DNA of 64,000 bases from Streptococcus thermophilus (GCA_900618065.1 UYIL01000003.1:2356001-2420000), one strand, 5' to 3'. Shown: positions 8,496 through 16,997, numbered from the stretch's first letter. Made by a program: numbers and translations. The notes: generated by a model from the letters alone, not told the origin.

Positions 8496-9188
8496 TCAGT
8501 CCGTGGGGTACCGCTGAGCCATGTTGGCCGCAAAGACCGCCGAGGTGATCGTGGCCGAGGCTTCGGCGCTGTTCGCCGCTTTGATCGCCAGCACGAGGTC
8601 GGGATCCGTGACCTGCGCAACCACATCCTCGACTACTTGCTTGACTTCGCCACGCCCCATTCCGCGCAGCTCGTCTTTGAGTAGGACACGGACGGCATCG
8701 TAGGCTTCGAGAAGCGCCACGAGCACAGCCTCCTGCAACGTCGGGGCTGCCTGACCGCGGAGGATCTGCTCGAGCCGGCCGCGAAGTTGCGCCTCAACCG
8801 ACCCGTCGCTGGTGGGGAATTGATTCCGGCTGAAAATCCGGAAAGCGCCGTCTTTCTCCTCTAGGACCCCCTGGGCAACGAGACCCTGCGCGACGTCCTT
8901 CCGCTTCGCGAACCAGTCATCCGCGATGATGTCGTAGGTAGACCTGTTGTTCCGCTTCTCAATCATCTCCACGCCGTGGCGCAGCACGGGGTGCTCCACC
9001 TGCGCCGATGGAACAGCAGCTGTGATCTCCGGATCGCGTAGCGTTCGGTCCGTGATGGTGACCAGCTGCCAACCGATGAGATCGGCCAGCAGTCCGCTGC
9101 GGAGAAGCATGTCGTTCCACAGCATTGAGGATTCGTGATTGCCTTTGTCGTTAGTGGAGAGAAGTAGTATTTGCTCCGAAATCAACAT
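8496..9188 (-). CDS. GPP34 (GOLPH3/Vps74-like) family protein, copy 2
   Basis: 230 aa. It shares with copy 1 the MLxSExxLLL opening, the LLADLIGWQLV helix, a VEHPVLRHGVEMIEKRN segment aligning with ALAHGVARVEKKG, and the helical C-terminus (MGRGEVKQVVEDVVAQV). It is clearly paralogous to 2407-3084 but diverged. It is transcribed towards the MMPL gene and convergent with it. Function is unknown beyond the membrane-associated lipid-binding theme of the family. Confidence 0.85.
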   Translation of the reverse strand: MLISEQILLLSTNDKGNHESSMLWNDMLLRSGLLADLIGWQLVTITDRTLRDPEITAAVPSAQVEHPVLRHGVEMIEKRNNRSTYDIIADDWFAKRKDVAQGLVAQGVLEEKDGAFRIFSRNQFPTSDGSVEAQLRGRLEQILRGQAAPTLQEAVLVALLEAYDAVRVLLKDELRGMGRGEVKQVVEDVVAQVTDPDLVLAIKAANSAEASATITSAVFAANMAQRYPTD

Positions 9189-9311
9189 GACCTCATTATA
9201 TGAACATTCGGAGTTGGTCTGCCCGGCAAAATCTCCCCTGCATCATCGCAGTTTCCTGCGTGTTACCTCCGGATTCCCCGGGATGCGGAGCTGATCCCAA
9301 GTCCAGGCAGT

Positions 9312-10274
9312 TTACCGGGCGTGCGAGTCTGCCGGAGTCTCTGCCGCCTCGGCCGAACCCGACTCAGCGCCAATGGCTGCTTCCTTCTCATTAGCGGCGC
9401 GCCAGTTCGCGCGGTGACGCCTCCATCCGCGGATCGACAGTGCCACGCCGACAATCAACACGACCACGCGCACCACGATCAGCACGGTCGCCCCGACACC
9501 GAGGGCCTTGAGCACGACGGGCAGGTTGAGCATGACGATCAAGGTACCCACGATGCCGCCGAGGAGGATCGGGTTGAGCCTGGTCACCAGCCATGCGGCC
9601 AGCGGCGCAGCGATCACACCGCCGAGCAGCAGCGCGCCGACGGCAGAGAGGTGGGTGACCAGGTCATCCCACATTCCCAGCACGAAGCCGGCGGTCGCGG
9701 CCGCGGTGACGAAGAACTCCGCGGTGTTGACGGTACCGACAATGCGGCGCGGCTCGGAGCGGCCAGCCGACAGCAGCGTCGAGGTGGTGACGGGACCCCA
9801 GCCTCCGCCACCGGTGGCGTCGACAAATCCGCCGAAAAGGCCCAGGGCGCCCAAGAACGGTTTTGAGTGCGGTGTCTCCGCAACCTGACGGCGGATCAGT
9901 CCGCGGGAGAAGCGGTAGATCAGGTTGATGCCGATCGCGGCGAGGATGGCCGACATGATCGGCTTGGCGGCCTCGGTCGACAGGTTCGACAGAACAGTCG
10001 CGCCGGCAAAGGCCCCGATGGAGCCGGGGATGCCGATCGCGGCGACAACGCGCCAGTCCACGTTGCCGAATTTCCAGTGGCTGATTCCGGACACGAGCGT
10101 TGTGCCCAGCTCAGCTGTGTGCACCACCGCGGAGGCCTGCGCGGGTCCGAGGCCTGCGAGCATGATGAGGATCGTCGTCGAGGTGACGCCGAAGCCCATG
10201 CCCAGGCCGCCGTCCACAAGTTGGCCGGCCAAGCCGGCGATGGCGATGAGTATGAGCGTGATCATGCGGTTCAT
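9312..10274 (-). CDS. cysZ: TauE/SafE family sulphate/sulphite permease, last gene of the cys operon
   Basis: 320 aa integral membrane protein with the TauE/SafE pattern of two repeated TM bundles; GxxGxGFGV-type motifs (GGLGMGFGVTSTTILIM) and FLGALGLFGGFVDATGGGGWG mark the two repeats. A hydrophilic tail follows the last TM. In C. glutamicum the corresponding cysZ product mediates sulphate uptake, and its position at the end of cysIXHDNY here is the same. It is unrelated in fold to E. coli CysZ. Confidence 0.85.
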   Translation of the reverse strand: MNRMITLILIAIAGLAGQLVDGGLGMGFGVTSTTILIMLAGLGPAQASAVVHTAELGTTLVSGISHWKFGNVDWRVVAAIGIPGSIGAFAGATVLSNLSTEAAKPIMSAILAAIGINLIYRFSRGLIRRQVAETPHSKPFLGALGLFGGFVDATGGGGWGPVTTSTLLSAGRSEPRRIVGTVNTAEFFVTAAATAGFVLGMWDDLVTHLSAVGALLLGGVIAAPLAAWLVTRLNPILLGGIVGTLIVMLNLPVVLKALGVGATVLIVVRVVVLIVGVALSIRGWRRHRANWRAANEKEAAIGAESGSAEAAETPADSHAR

Positions 10275-10296
10275 GGTGGTTGTCCTTCTGCGAGAG

Positions 10297-10998
10297 TTAC
10301 GCCCCTACCAGGGCGTTTGTGTGCGCGAGTGCGCGGCGGTAGCGCGAAGCCACGACGTGTGCGAGGTCCGCACCCAGCGGTGCGGATGTGGATCCGGGCC
10401 ACATTCGAAACGCCCGGTCCAGGAGCAACCCTTCAGTGACAAAAAGCGGGAGCAGATGCTTATCGACGCTTGCCAGCTCCCCTAGATCGCGCTTCCCGTG
10501 CCCCGTTGCGGGAACGGTCGTGACAGGAATGCCGACGAGCTTTTCGACGTCTCCACCCAGCGCCTCCGTCTTCGCCGCCGCCTCCGTGTTGGAGGTGCCG
10601 ACCGGGTACAGGATGATCTCCCGGATCGACCGGCCGGATGCCGCGATATCGGTCACGGCTCGAGCGGCGAGGATGGCCGCGACATCACGACCTTGGCCCA
10701 GCCCCTCGGCGGGGATGAGGTCGAGGCCGGTGGCGGCGCGGGCTTCGGCGATCGCTTCGGGCACATCGTGCGTGGCGTGGAAGGCTGTGGTGAACAGGGT
10801 CGGTACGACAACGGCGCGGGTGTGGCCTTCGCGGGCAAGTTGCTGGGCAGCGGCGGTGAGGTCGGGAGTGTCGAACTCGAGGTGCGCATCCACGCCGACC
10901 ACGCCCAGCTGAGCTGCGGCGGCAGCGGTCAGCGTGGCCACACCGGGGCGCGCGCCAGGGTGGCGCGATCCGTGCGAAAGCGTGATCAGTGCCGTCAT
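10297..10998 (-). CDS. cysY: Sirohydrochlorin ferrochelatase-like protein (CbiX/SirB family)
   Basis: 233 aa. It starts MTALITLSHGSRHPGARPG, the CbiX-type N-terminus with a metal-binding His, and continues with VVVPTLFTTAFHATHDVP, whose second His belongs to the chelatase centre. It would insert Fe2+ into sirohydrochlorin to make the sirohaem needed by CysI in the same operon. It lies 5 nt after cysN and 22 nt before cysZ. In C. glutamicum cysY was assigned to sirohaem formation by context and mutant phenotype. Confidence 0.85.
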   Translation of the reverse strand: MTALITLSHGSRHPGARPGVATLTAAAAAQLGVVGVDAHLEFDTPDLTAAAQQLAREGHTRAVVVPTLFTTAFHATHDVPEAIAEARAATGLDLIPAEGLGQGRDVAAILAARAVTDIAASGRSIREIILYPVGTSNTEAAAKTEALGGDVEKLVGIPVTTVPATGHGKRDLGELASVDKHLLPLFVTEGLLLDRAFRMWPGSTSAPLGADLAHVVASRYRRALAHTNALVGA

Positions 10999-11003
10999 GA
11001 CGT

Positions 11004-12326
11004 TTACCTCAACCGGGTTCCCACAAGCCCTGCGGCCAGCGTGTTGCCGGACGCCTGGTCAATGAGCAGGAAGTTGCCCACAGCACCGCGCGCCGCGTAT
11101 TCCTCCACCGGAAGCTCCTGCGCCGTCTGGACGGTCACATGCGCGATGTCGTTCAGGCCGAAGGATTCTGGTGCGGTGTTATCCGAGTTGGAAGAAGCCG
11201 TGCCGTCGATGTCGATGACGCGGTCGACGCTGGCAACGCGGGCACGGACCAGCGAGGTGCCGTAGCGCAGCTTCACAGCCTGGCCAGTGGCGACGTCCTT
11301 CTCTGTCAGGCCGACGACGGTGCCGTGGAACTCGCGGACGGGCTCGGGGTATCCGCCAGGGTTCTGCTGGTCGGGTGCGGTAGCACCGACCAGCAGGTCG
11401 CCGCGGGTGAGGTCGATGTCGTCGGCAAGGCGCAGGGCGACAGCGTCGCCAGCGTCAGCGGACTGCGCGCCGTCGAGGCCATCCGACGTGTCGATGTGCG
11501 TCACCGTCGTGGCGCGGCCGTTCGGCGCGACGACCTCGTCGCCGACCTTCACCGAACCGGAGTTCACGGTACCGGCGTAGGCGCGGTAGTCGGTCTCGTG
11601 CTCACGCAGGACGTACTGGATGTTGAACCGGAACGGCAGGTCCAGCGCGCGGCCTGAGTGGACCGGAATGGTTTCCAGCAGCTCGAGCACGGTCGGGCCT
11701 TCGTACCAGGATGTCTCAGTGGAGCGCTCGGCAACGTTGGCTCCGAACTTCGCGGAGATCGGCACGGCGTGCGGGTCATCGATGCCCAGGGCGGCGCAGC
11801 GGGACTCGAACTCAGAACGGATCTCCTCGAAGACGTCCTGCGAGTAGTCGACCAGGTCGATCTTGTTCACGGCCAGGATGACTGTCTTCACGCCGAGCAG
11901 GCTCGCCACGGTGAGGTGGCGGATGGTTTGCGGTTTGATGCCGTTGCGGGCGTCGACAAGCAAAACGACGACCTGCGAGGTGGACATGCCCGTGACGGTG
12001 TTGCGCGTGTACTGCTCATGCCCCGGGGTGTCGGCGAGAATGAAGGTGCGCTGGTCGGTGGCGAAGTACCGGTAGGCGACGTCGATGGTGATGCCTTGTT
12101 CGCGCTCGGCGCGAAGGCCGTCGACAAGCAAGGAAAGGTCGAGGCCCTCGAAGCCGCGGTCGGCGGAGGTGCGTTCGACGCTGGCGAGCTGATCCGCCAG
12201 GACCGACTTCGTGTCGTGCAGGAGACGGCCGACGAAGGTGGATTTACCGTCGTCAACAGAGCCGGCCGTGCACAGGCGCAGGGTGGCGCGGTCCGCGAGG
12301 GCGGCGGTGGCAGTGGGCTGAGTCAT
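11004..12326 (-). CDS. cysN: Sulphate adenylyltransferase subunit 1 (GTPase)
   Basis: 440 aa. An EF-Tu-like GTPase domain carries GSVDDGKSTFVGRLL (P-loop), DTPGHEQYTRN (G3) and AVNKIDLVD (G4), followed by two beta-barrel domains. GTP hydrolysis drives ATP sulphurylase activity of the CysD partner to make APS. There is no fused CysC APS kinase, consistent with direct APS reduction by CysH. The ATG overlaps the cysD stop (TAATG). Confidence 0.95.
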   Translation of the reverse strand: MTQPTATAALADRATLRLCTAGSVDDGKSTFVGRLLHDTKSVLADQLASVERTSADRGFEGLDLSLLVDGLRAEREQGITIDVAYRYFATDQRTFILADTPGHEQYTRNTVTGMSTSQVVVLLVDARNGIKPQTIRHLTVASLLGVKTVILAVNKIDLVDYSQDVFEEIRSEFESRCAALGIDDPHAVPISAKFGANVAERSTETSWYEGPTVLELLETIPVHSGRALDLPFRFNIQYVLREHETDYRAYAGTVNSGSVKVGDEVVAPNGRATTVTHIDTSDGLDGAQSADAGDAVALRLADDIDLTRGDLLVGATAPDQQNPGGYPEPVREFHGTVVGLTEKDVATGQAVKLRYGTSLVRARVASVDRVIDIDGTASSNSDNTAPESFGLNDIAHVTVQTAQELPVEEYAARGAVGNFLLIDQASGNTLAAGLVGTRLR

Positions 12327-13228
12327 TAGAAGTAGCCCTCCTTCTTGCGGTCTTCCATGGCGGATTCGGACAGGCGGTCGTCGGCACGCGTGGCGCCGCG
12401 CTCGGTCAGGGTGGAGGCGGCGAGCTCGACGAGCACCTCATCGATGGTGGTCGCGGTCGAATCGACCGCACCGGTGCAGCTCATGTCGCCGACAGTGCGG
12501 TAACGCACGCGGCGGGTCTCCACGGTCTCACCCTCGCGCGGGCCGCCCCACTCGCCGGCGGTGAGCCACATGCCGTCGCGGTTGAACACCTCGCGGTCGT
12601 GGGCGAAGTAAATCGCCGGCAGCTCGATGTCGCGGGCGCCGATGTACTCCCAAACGTCGGCTTCCGTCCAGTTGGAGATGGGGAAGACGCGGATATTCTC
12701 GCCCGGAAGCTTCTCGCCGTTGTAGAGGCTCCACAGCTCGGGGCGCTGGCGGCGCGGATCCCAACCGCCGAAGGAGTCACGGACGGAGAAGACGCGCTCC
12801 TTGGCGCGGGCGCGCTCCTCGTCGCGGCGGGCGCCGCCGAGGACAGCGTCGTAACCGACCTCAGCGATGGTCTCCACTAGGGGCACGGTTTGCAGCGGGT
12901 TGCGGGTGCCGTCAGGACGCTCGACCAGGTCGCCGCGGTCAATCCAGTCCTGCACGTGCGCCACACGCAGGCGGGCTCCGGTTTTCGCGACTAGATCGTC
13001 CCGGAACTCAATGACCTCCGGGAAGTTGTGGCCGGTGTCCACATGCAGCAACTCGATCGGCATTGCGGCGGGCGCGAACGCACGGCGCGCCAGCTCGAAA
13101 ACAACGCAGGAGTCCTTGCCTCCGGAGAACAGCAGGCCGATCTTGTCGAATTGCCCTGCCACCTCACGCAGGATGTGAATCGACTCGTTCTCCAGATCCC
13201 GCAGGTGCGGGGAGAGTTCGTTAGCCAT
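12326..13228 (-). CDS. cysD: Sulphate adenylyltransferase subunit 2
   Basis: 300 aa from MANELSPHL. The start at 13228 overlaps the end of cysH; a longer upstream frame is not needed. The PP-loop motif is LLFSGGKDSCV, with further CysD signatures VDTGHNFPEVIEFRD, GGARRDEERARAKER and the C-terminal DRxxExAMEDRKKEGYF. It adenylates sulphate with CysN as partner. Confidence 0.95.
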   Translation of the reverse strand: MANELSPHLRDLENESIHILREVAGQFDKIGLLFSGGKDSCVVFELARRAFAPAAMPIELLHVDTGHNFPEVIEFRDDLVAKTGARLRVAHVQDWIDRGDLVERPDGTRNPLQTVPLVETIAEVGYDAVLGGARRDEERARAKERVFSVRDSFGGWDPRRQRPELWSLYNGEKLPGENIRVFPISNWTEADVWEYIGARDIELPAIYFAHDREVFNRDGMWLTAGEWGGPREGETVETRRVRYRTVGDMSCTGAVDSTATTIDEVLVELAASTLTERGATRADDRLSESAMEDRKKEGYF

Positions 13229-13997
13229 GCAGACCACACTCCGTCTTGCTCGAAAAGGCCCAGCGACCGGCACGGGGATCTTCGCCCTCGGCGACCGGCA
13301 GGGTGCAGGTCGCGCAGCCGATGGAGGGGTAGCCCTGCTTAGTCAGCGGGTGGATGATCAAATTCTTGTCCTCTATATATGCGTCAGTCTCGTCCAGCGA
13401 CCACGTGATGATCGGGCTGATCTTCAACCGGCCGGTCGCATCCAAGCTCAAAGCGGGGGCTTCGGCGCGGGTGGGGCCGTCGTCACGCCGCAGGCCCGTG
13501 ACCCAGCCGACGTAGGGCGAGAGGTTTACCGCGAGCGGCTCCACTTTGCGCATGCGGCAGCACGCGGTCGGGTTGCGGCGGTACAGCGCCTTGCCATAGA
13601 CGCGGTCCTGCTCCTCACGGGACAGGATCGCCTTCGCGCGAACCAGACGCTGCGCGGGGTAGCGCTCTTCGACCTGGTCAGCGACTTCCAGGGTTTCGTC
13701 GAAGTGGTACTCCGTATCCAGGAAGAGGAAATCCGCCTCCGGCAGGTAGTCCTTCGCCAGCTCCGCGAGCACGGTGTTCTCCATGCTCAGCGTCACCACG
13801 AGGTTGCCCGGGGCATACTCATGGGCCCATTCAAGAATCTCTTTGGCGGAGGCGTTGTAGAGTTTGCCGACCCATTCGTCGACAAGCGCTGCGTTTTTGG
13901 CCGCGATCTCTGGGGTCAGCGGCGCAGTTTCTTTGGGGCCCTCGGGGCTCACTTCGGGGTCGCGCACATCACCCGCGGACCTGTTTAGAAAGTCCAC
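13221..13997 (-). CDS. cysH: Adenylyl-sulphate (APS) reductase
   Basis: 258 aa. A PAPS-reductase-fold protein with the APS-type Cys pairs: CCRMRKVEPL and CATC, plus the catalytic ECGLHG at the C-terminus. The extra Cys pairs predict a [4Fe-4S] cluster and use of APS rather than PAPS, matching the absence of an APS kinase domain. It reduces APS to sulphite in the cytoplasm with thioredoxin-type electrons. Its GTG start overlaps the cysX stop. Confidence 0.93.
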   Translation of the reverse strand: MDFLNRSAGDVRDPEVSPEGPKETAPLTPEIAAKNAALVDEWVGKLYNASAKEILEWAHEYAPGNLVVTLSMENTVLAELAKDYLPEADFLFLDTEYHFDETLEVADQVEERYPAQRLVRAKAILSREEQDRVYGKALYRRNPTACCRMRKVEPLAVNLSPYVGWVTGLRRDDGPTRAEAPALSLDATGRLKISPIITWSLDETDAYIEDKNLIIHPLTKQGYPSIGCATCTLPVAEGEDPRAGRWAFSSKTECGLHG

Positions 13998-14254
13998 TAT
14001 TTCTCCTTCCTCAACACCGCGTCGTGGCCGTGACGGGCCAGCGATTCCTGCAGTGCTTGCTCCGTTGACTTGGCCTTCTGCGGAGCCACGTCCGGGTCAT
14101 CTTGCCCGTGGAACAACACCTCGAAGATACGCAGGCACTCGGTGCATTTCCATGCAAAATCCGATTGTTCATCGGGAAATAACCCTTCGCCCGCGCAGTA
14201 GGGGCAATACGCGGGGTGGTTGCGGTTCGGGTTCGGCTTGCGGCGGAAGCTCAT
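13997..14254 (-). CDS. cysX: CysX small Cys-rich protein
   Basis: 85 aa. Two CxxC pairs (CPYC and CTEC, residues ~17-40) could form a zinc ribbon or a small redox site. In C. glutamicum cysX sits at the same place between cysI and cysH and was proposed as a ferredoxin-like electron donor to sulphite reductase; four Cys in this spacing fit a zinc site at least as well. Start and stop both overlap neighbours, so it is translationally coupled. Confidence 0.85.
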   Translation of the reverse strand: MSFRRKPNPNRNHPAYCPYCAGEGLFPDEQSDFAWKCTECLRIFEVLFHGQDDPDVAPQKAKSTEQALQESLARHGHDAVLRKEK

Positions 14255-15960
14255 CGCAGGTCATCCTCGTCGGCGCGCGCGACCCAGTCGCGGAAGAGCT
14301 CGCCGTCGTTTCGCTTTTCGACGAAATTACCCGCCACCCTCGTCACATAATCCCCCAGCTCAGTCGAGAGGACTTTGTGGCCGCGGAGCTTCCGGCCGAA
14401 GGCGCCCTCGCTTCCGCTTCGGGCACCGGGGTCCAAGGAGCCTCCCAAGTGGACCTGGAAGCCCTCGACCTTGTTGCCGTTGCCGTCGTCGACCATCTGG
14501 CCCTTCAGGCCGATGTCCGCGATGTGCGTGCGGGCGCACGCGTTCGGGCAGCCGTTCAGGGCGATCGTGATGGGCGAGTCGAAGTCCTTGAGGCGTTCCT
14601 CGAGTTCGTCGACAAGCTCAATGCCGCGGGCCTTCGTGGTCACGTGGGCGAGCTTGCAGTACTCCAGGCCGGTGCAGGTGAGCATGCCGCGGCGGAACTC
14701 GCTAGGGGCTGAGTAGAGGCCCATCTGCGTGAGGTCGTCGGCAAGCGCGCGGACCTGCTCTGGCTCGACGTCGAGGAACAGAATCTCCTTGAACGGGGTA
14801 AAGCGCAGGCGGGACAGGCCGTAGGATTCAGCCAGGTCGGCGATAGCGATGAGCTGCTCACCGGTGAGGTGGCCCATCGTCGGCTTCACGCCCAGGTAGA
14901 CGTTGCCGTCTTTCTGCTCGTGGATGCCAATGTGGTCGCGGTCGATCAGGTTGGTCGGGGCGTGCGGGCCGTCGGGAAGCTTGTAGCCCAGGTACTCATC
15001 CTCGAGGACCTGGCGGAATTTCTCGATGCCCCACTGCGCCACCAAGAACTTGATGCGCGCCCGGGCGCGGAGGCGGCGGTAGCCGTAATCGCGGAACAGG
15101 CGGACCACGCCTGCCCACACCTCTGGCACCTCCTCGAGGGTGACAAAGGCGCCGAGGGACTGAGCGAGCATGGGGTTTGTAGCCAAGCCTCCGCCGACAA
15201 AGCACTCGAAGCCCGGACCCAACTCGGGGTGGTTGACCCCGATGAACGCGATGTCATTGATCTCGTGCACGACGTCCTGGCGGGCGTTGCCGGAAATCGC
15301 GGTTTTGAACTTGCGCGGCAGGTTCTGGAATTCTTCGCGCAGGACGTACTCGTTCTTGATCTTCTCGATCGCCGGTGTGGCGTCGATGATCTCATCCTTC
15401 GCGATGCCCGCCACCGGCGACCCCATGATCACGCGCGGGACATCGCCGCAAGCGTCCCAGGTGTTCAGGCCGACTGACTCGAGCTTGTCCCACATCGCCG
15501 GCGCATCCTCGACGCGCAGCCAGTGCAGCTGGATGTTCTGGCGGTCCGTCAGGTCGGCTGTGGAGCGGCAGTAGTCGCGGCTGATCTCGCCGACGGCGCG
15601 GGCTTGCTCGGTGGAGCACTGACCGCCGTCGAAACGCACGCGCGCCATGAAGAACTCGTCCTGCAGCTCAACGTTGTCTTTGCCGGTGTGCTCGCCGCCC
15701 AGGTTCTGCTTGCGCTGCGTGTACATGCCCAGCCACTTGAAGCGCGGGTACAGGTCCTCCTCCGGGATCGACTTGAAGCCCTGCTTGGAGTAGATGTCGA
15801 TGACGCGCTGCTTGACCGCCAGCACCGGCTCGACCTGCTTGAGCTCCTCATCGTGGTTGAGGGGCGCCTGGCCGTCGATCTTCCACTGACCCTCCGGCTT
15901 CGGCTTGCGCGCCGGGCGGGGCTTGCGCGCCCGTGCTTCTGCGCTTGTGGTGGTGGTCAT
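14251..15960 (-). CDS. cysI: Sulphite reductase (ferredoxin type)
   Basis: 569 aa, full length. It has the duplicated nitrite/sulphite reductase fold with the [4Fe-4S]-sirohaem Cys motifs TCTGLEYCKLA and NGCPNACARTHIAD. It reduces sulphite to sulphide with six electrons and is first in the cysIXHDNYZ operon. An imperfect McbR-like box (TGTAC-N6-GTCTA, 15975-15990) lies 15 nt before the ATG and probably links transcription to S-adenosylhomocysteine levels. Confidence 0.95.
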   Translation of the reverse strand: MTTTTSAEARARKPRPARKPKPEGQWKIDGQAPLNHDEELKQVEPVLAVKQRVIDIYSKQGFKSIPEEDLYPRFKWLGMYTQRKQNLGGEHTGKDNVELQDEFFMARVRFDGGQCSTEQARAVGEISRDYCRSTADLTDRQNIQLHWLRVEDAPAMWDKLESVGLNTWDACGDVPRVIMGSPVAGIAKDEIIDATPAIEKIKNEYVLREEFQNLPRKFKTAISGNARQDVVHEINDIAFIGVNHPELGPGFECFVGGGLATNPMLAQSLGAFVTLEEVPEVWAGVVRLFRDYGYRRLRARARIKFLVAQWGIEKFRQVLEDEYLGYKLPDGPHAPTNLIDRDHIGIHEQKDGNVYLGVKPTMGHLTGEQLIAIADLAESYGLSRLRFTPFKEILFLDVEPEQVRALADDLTQMGLYSAPSEFRRGMLTCTGLEYCKLAHVTTKARGIELVDELEERLKDFDSPITIALNGCPNACARTHIADIGLKGQMVDDGNGNKVEGFQVHLGGSLDPGARSGSEGAFGRKLRGHKVLSTELGDYVTRVAGNFVEKRNDGELFRDWVARADEDDLR

Positions 15961-15974
15961 GCCGCCTCCTTCTG

Positions 15975-15990
15975 TGTACCGCTCTGTCTA
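15975..15990. promoter_or_regulatory. Imperfect McbR-like operator upstream of cysI
   Basis: TGTAC-N6-GTCTA matches 8 of 10 positions of the corynebacterial McbR consensus TAGAC-N6-GTCTA, 15 nt before the cysI start. Binding is inferred. Confidence 0.5.
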
Positions 15991-16081
15991 TAGCTTTGCG
16001 CGGTGAGGTTTGTTGATGAGCACGCTACACAGGGGTTGCGACCATAGTCACTCTCTCGCCCCATTTCTTGCGCCTGACTGC

Positions 16082-16097
16082 ACATTCACGTGAATGT
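16082..16097. promoter_or_regulatory. Perfect 16-bp palindrome in the cysI-fpr2 intergenic region
   Basis: ACATTCACGTGAATGT is its own reverse complement. It lies about midway between the divergent starts and upstream of the fpr2-like -35 box (TTGACG 16114-16119). It does not match the McbR consensus, so a second regulator such as CysR is possible. Confidence 0.5.
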
Positions 16098-16113
16098 AAA
16101 TGCCGTTCGAGCC

Positions 16114-16159
16114 TTGACGGCGAACTGATCGTTGCTAAGTTCTTAGACCAAGCGGTCTA
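16114..16159 (+). promoter_or_regulatory. fpr2-like promoter with perfect McbR box
   Basis: TTGACG (16114-16119) and TAAGTT (16136-16141) with a 16-nt spacer. TAGAC-CAAGCG-GTCTA at 16144-16159 is a perfect McbR consensus just downstream of the -10, ideal for repression. AGAAGGAG precedes the ATG at 16183. Confidence 0.75.
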
Positions 16160-16182
16160 CCCAACTACAGAAGGAGCCTCAC

Positions 16183-16830
16183 ATGACCAACCGCGTTTCC
16201 CGCGTCGCCGTCATCGGAGCCGGCCCCACCGGCGTCCACGCATCGGACCTCCTCATCTGCATACCCGGCCGCAACTACTTCGTCGACCTTTTCGACGCCT
16301 CCCCCGCCCCCACATCCCTGATCCGCTTCGGCTCGTCGCACCGCAGCGCCCGTTCGCTTATCGACGTCCCCCGCCTCAGACTCTTCGGCAACCTCACCAT
16401 CGGAACTGACGTGACCGTCGGCGAACTGACCCACTACTACGACACGGTCGTCGTGGCATCCGATGGGTCCCTCGTGGTCATCGGTACATCCCCTGGTGCT
16501 GCCGAGGTTTACGACGCGCTCGCCGCGTCCGCCGCTGATACCGGACTTTCGGACGCCGAGATTGCCGTCAGCCGCACCCCCGTTGTCGTTTCACCGCAGG
16601 TTGCCGACCAGCCCGGCGCGATCGTCGCCCTCCTCGAGTCCCGCGGTCTCCCCTTCACCACGTGGCAGGGTTGGCACCGGCCGGCCTGGGCGAAGAACTC
16701 TGCCGCAAAACCGCAGGGACTCCGCAGTGCGGACTCGTCCACACCGGAGCCATCTGAACCTGGCGTGGTCACGGTGGCCCAGTGGACGACCTTGCTGTCC
16801 GCAGCGAATGCCGTTCCGGCAACTCCATAG
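16183..16830 (+). pseudogene. Shrunken fpr2-like ferredoxin/adrenodoxin-NADP reductase with embedded repeat
   Basis: 215 aa, under half the ~450 aa of FprA/Fpr2 enzymes. Residues ~1-90 match the FAD-binding N-terminus (VAVIGAGPTGVHASDLL, VDLFDASPAP, LIRFGSSH, LRLFGNLTIGTDVTVGELTHYYDTVVVAS). Residues ~105-215 match the enzyme's C-terminal tail (VALLESRGLPFTTWQGW). The NADP-binding middle is gone. A 35-bp repeat (16701-16735) is inserted in frame near the end. Promoter, McbR box and ribosome site are intact, so a short protein may still be made, but reductase activity is unlikely. In C. glutamicum fpr2 is clustered with cysIXHDNYZ. Confidence 0.7.
16701..16735 (+). repeat. 35-bp repeat, copy A (inside the fpr2-like frame)
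   Basis: Begins TGCCGCAAAACCGCAGGGAC and ends in the small palindrome TCCGCA-G-TGCGGA. Identical over 35 bp to copy C at 16998-17032. It adds a Pro-Gln-Gly-Leu-Arg-Ser-Ala-like insert to the fpr2 frame. Confidence 0.85.
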
Positions 16831-16832
16831 TT

Positions 16833-16864
16833 CTGCAGAACCCCAGGGACTCCGCAATGCGGAG
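16833..16864 (+). repeat. 35-bp repeat family, diverged copy B
   Basis: Shares CCCAGGGACTCCGCA-A-TGCGGA with copies A and C; only the central base of the palindrome and the 5' part differ. It lies just after the fpr2-like stop. Confidence 0.75.
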
Positions 16865-16884
16865 TGTCCTCCCCCCGGACCCTA

Positions 16885-16973
16885 GAATACTGCTCGCCCT
16901 TATAAACCAGACTGCACGTTTTTGACCAGTACTTTTACGTGAGCAGTATTCCGGAAATGCCCGAGCAGTATTC
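16885..16973. repeat. 89-nt hairpin element, copy 1
   Basis: Arms GAATACTGCTC (16885-16895) and GAGCAGTATTC (16963-16973) are perfect inverted repeats; a third half-site GAGCAGTATTC sits at 16941-16951. The interior contains TTTTTGACCAG. A second copy of exactly the same length is at 37971-38059, with compensatory changes in the outer arms. Confidence 0.8.
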
Positions 16974-16997
16974 CAGCCCGGCGCCACCTCACCGGAC

